Origin: JBGMEA01 sp041447245
GTDB taxonomy: Bacteria; Bacillota; Clostridia; Eubacteriales; Anaerofustaceae
NCBI GenBank assembly: GCA_041447245.1
Contig: JBGMEA010000016.1
Coordinates: forward strand, 1 to 7,058
Length of the DNA: 7,058 nucleotides
Direction of reading: 5' to 3'
Part shown: piece after piece, positions 6,643-7,058 of the stretch
Position numbering within the stretch: the first letter of the stretch is position 1
How the letters are laid out: each line of letters starts with the position of its first letter
Notes under the pieces: generated by a model
What the model was told of the DNA's origin: nothing
Seen by the model: the letters and a program-made list of their open reading frames with translations, nothing else
Database searches by the model: none
Position numbers and translations under genes: made by a program

Positions 6643-6947
6643 TGTCCAGTGGATGTCGTAAATGTTCCACTGGTTGAGAGTGACGGATTTGCGTTGCCGG
6701 AAAGTACGCCTACCCCTGAATCCTGCTATCGCACAGAGCTGATTGTGGATGACGCACATTTGTGCGCGCCGCGAAAGCGGTTCGCGCGACGCCAGCCGCA
6801 TTTGCTGCAATACTTTTGTCAGAATGCGTACTTGAGCTGAACCCGCACGCAGATAAGCCTATTATCTGCAACATGGCGATGGACTTACGTGCGGCGCTGG
6901 GGATTGAGATGACCCATTGCAACTGCGTCGGCGGTAGATTATCATAG
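6643..6947 (+). pseudogene. Fragment of a condensation-domain/acyltransferase-like gene, frameshifted and truncated
   Basis: This stretch encodes parts of a protein in two frames. The first, in frame with the kinase remnant, runs from CPVDVVNVPL to TELIVDDAH. The second, entered near 6759-6762, continues as VRAAKAVRATPAAFAAILLS and then ELNPHADKPIICNMAMDLRA, LGIEMTHCNCVGG. One extra T in the TTT at 6759-6761 would restore a continuous protein (VDDAHFVRAAKAV). The pattern NP..DKPI....MDLR.ALG..THC..VGG reminds me of the C-terminal half of CoA-dependent acyltransferase/NRPS condensation-fold proteins, where such a segment follows a helix starting TPAA. This assignment is tentative and no HHxxxD motif is present, as that half is missing. 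The start is lost at the kinase junction and the end is replaced by the IS30-type element; TAG at 6945-6947 is probably at or inside that boundary. Local GC is high (39 of 60 bases in 6741-6800). Confidence 0.55.
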
Positions 6948-7058
6948 CAAGTGCAACATAAAAGATAGCTCAAAGCAGAAAACTCCAGTAAGATAAAGGT
7001 GAGAAAACCAATCTTAAAAAGGAGAGAGTGCCATGAGCTACCACCATCTTAGCATACA
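6946..7058 (+). mobile_element. Left end of an IS30-family-like insertion sequence (partial)
   Basis: The coding similarity of the preceding fragment stops near 6935-6945. The sequence then reads AGCAAGTGCAACATAAAA, which resembles the AAGTGCAAC-type terminal repeats of many Firmicute IS30 elements. About 85 nt later a transposase-like start appears (7033). The precise tip, the other end and the target duplication cannot be determined here. The element evidently inserted into, or recombined within, the already damaged gene fragment. Confidence 0.5.
7033..7058 (+). CDS. IS30-type transposase, N-terminus only (partial)
   Basis: ATG at 7033 begins MSYHHLSI before the window ends. M-S/G-Y-x-H-L-S/T-I is the usual opening of IS30-family transposases, just ahead of their helix-turn-helix region. 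The start is supported by AAAAAGGAGAG (about 7016-7026), with GGAG 8 nt upstream. Only eight codons are visible, so the DDE catalytic domain cannot be checked and the gene may or may not be intact. Confidence 0.6.

Noticed and set aside
6762..6947. Independent 61-codon gene starting at GTG 6762
   Set aside because: There is no ribosome binding site, and the peptide is the natural continuation of the upstream frame after a one-base shift, so it is part of a broken gene rather than a separate one.

Overview
The window looks like a chromosomal segment from a low-to-moderate-GC Gram-positive bacterium, most likely one of the Clostridia. Evidence for this is a class III (Firmicute-type) fructose-1,6-bisphosphatase, strong AGGAGG-like ribosome binding sites, a TTG start, a CCA-encoding tRNA gene, and a bactofilin/M23 peptidase pair. 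No species can be named from the sequence alone.

Layout. Positions 1-121 are the left end of an IS3-type insertion sequence pointing out of the window; only the first 16 codons of its OrfA are present. A terminator hairpin at 185-210 then closes a minus-strand operon in which a membrane-anchored M23 (LytM-type) peptidoglycan hydrolase (692-1705) is followed by a bactofilin (238-639). A 222-bp divergent intergenic region carries one promoter for that operon and one for fbp (1928-3889, plus strand), a gluconeogenic phosphatase. Converging on fbp with only 7 bp between the stop codons is an exported transglutaminase-like protein (3897-5081, minus strand). A tRNA-Ser(CGA) gene with its own promoter and terminator follows (5313-5401).

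Downstream of the tRNA the character changes. An AT-rich leader holds three 11-bp direct repeats and a pair of 9-bp repeats. It precedes an intact OmpR/PhoB-family response regulator (5630-6301). The sensor kinase that overlaps its stop by 4 bp is broken: it keeps two membrane helices and a HAMP segment, then runs at about 6642 into a fragment of an unrelated gene, probably a condensation-domain/acyltransferase-like protein. That fragment is itself frameshifted and is cut off at about 6945 by an IS30-type element whose transposase starts at 7033.

Functionally the left two thirds are housekeeping: cell-wall remodelling, cell shape, central carbon metabolism and a tRNA. The right third is a decaying accessory module beside a tRNA gene, with an orphaned response regulator and IS-mediated loss. 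I do not see a complete, undescribed system. The most notable points are the regulator's direct-repeat promoter, the kinase/acyltransferase fusion scar, and the insertion sequences at both edges of the window.
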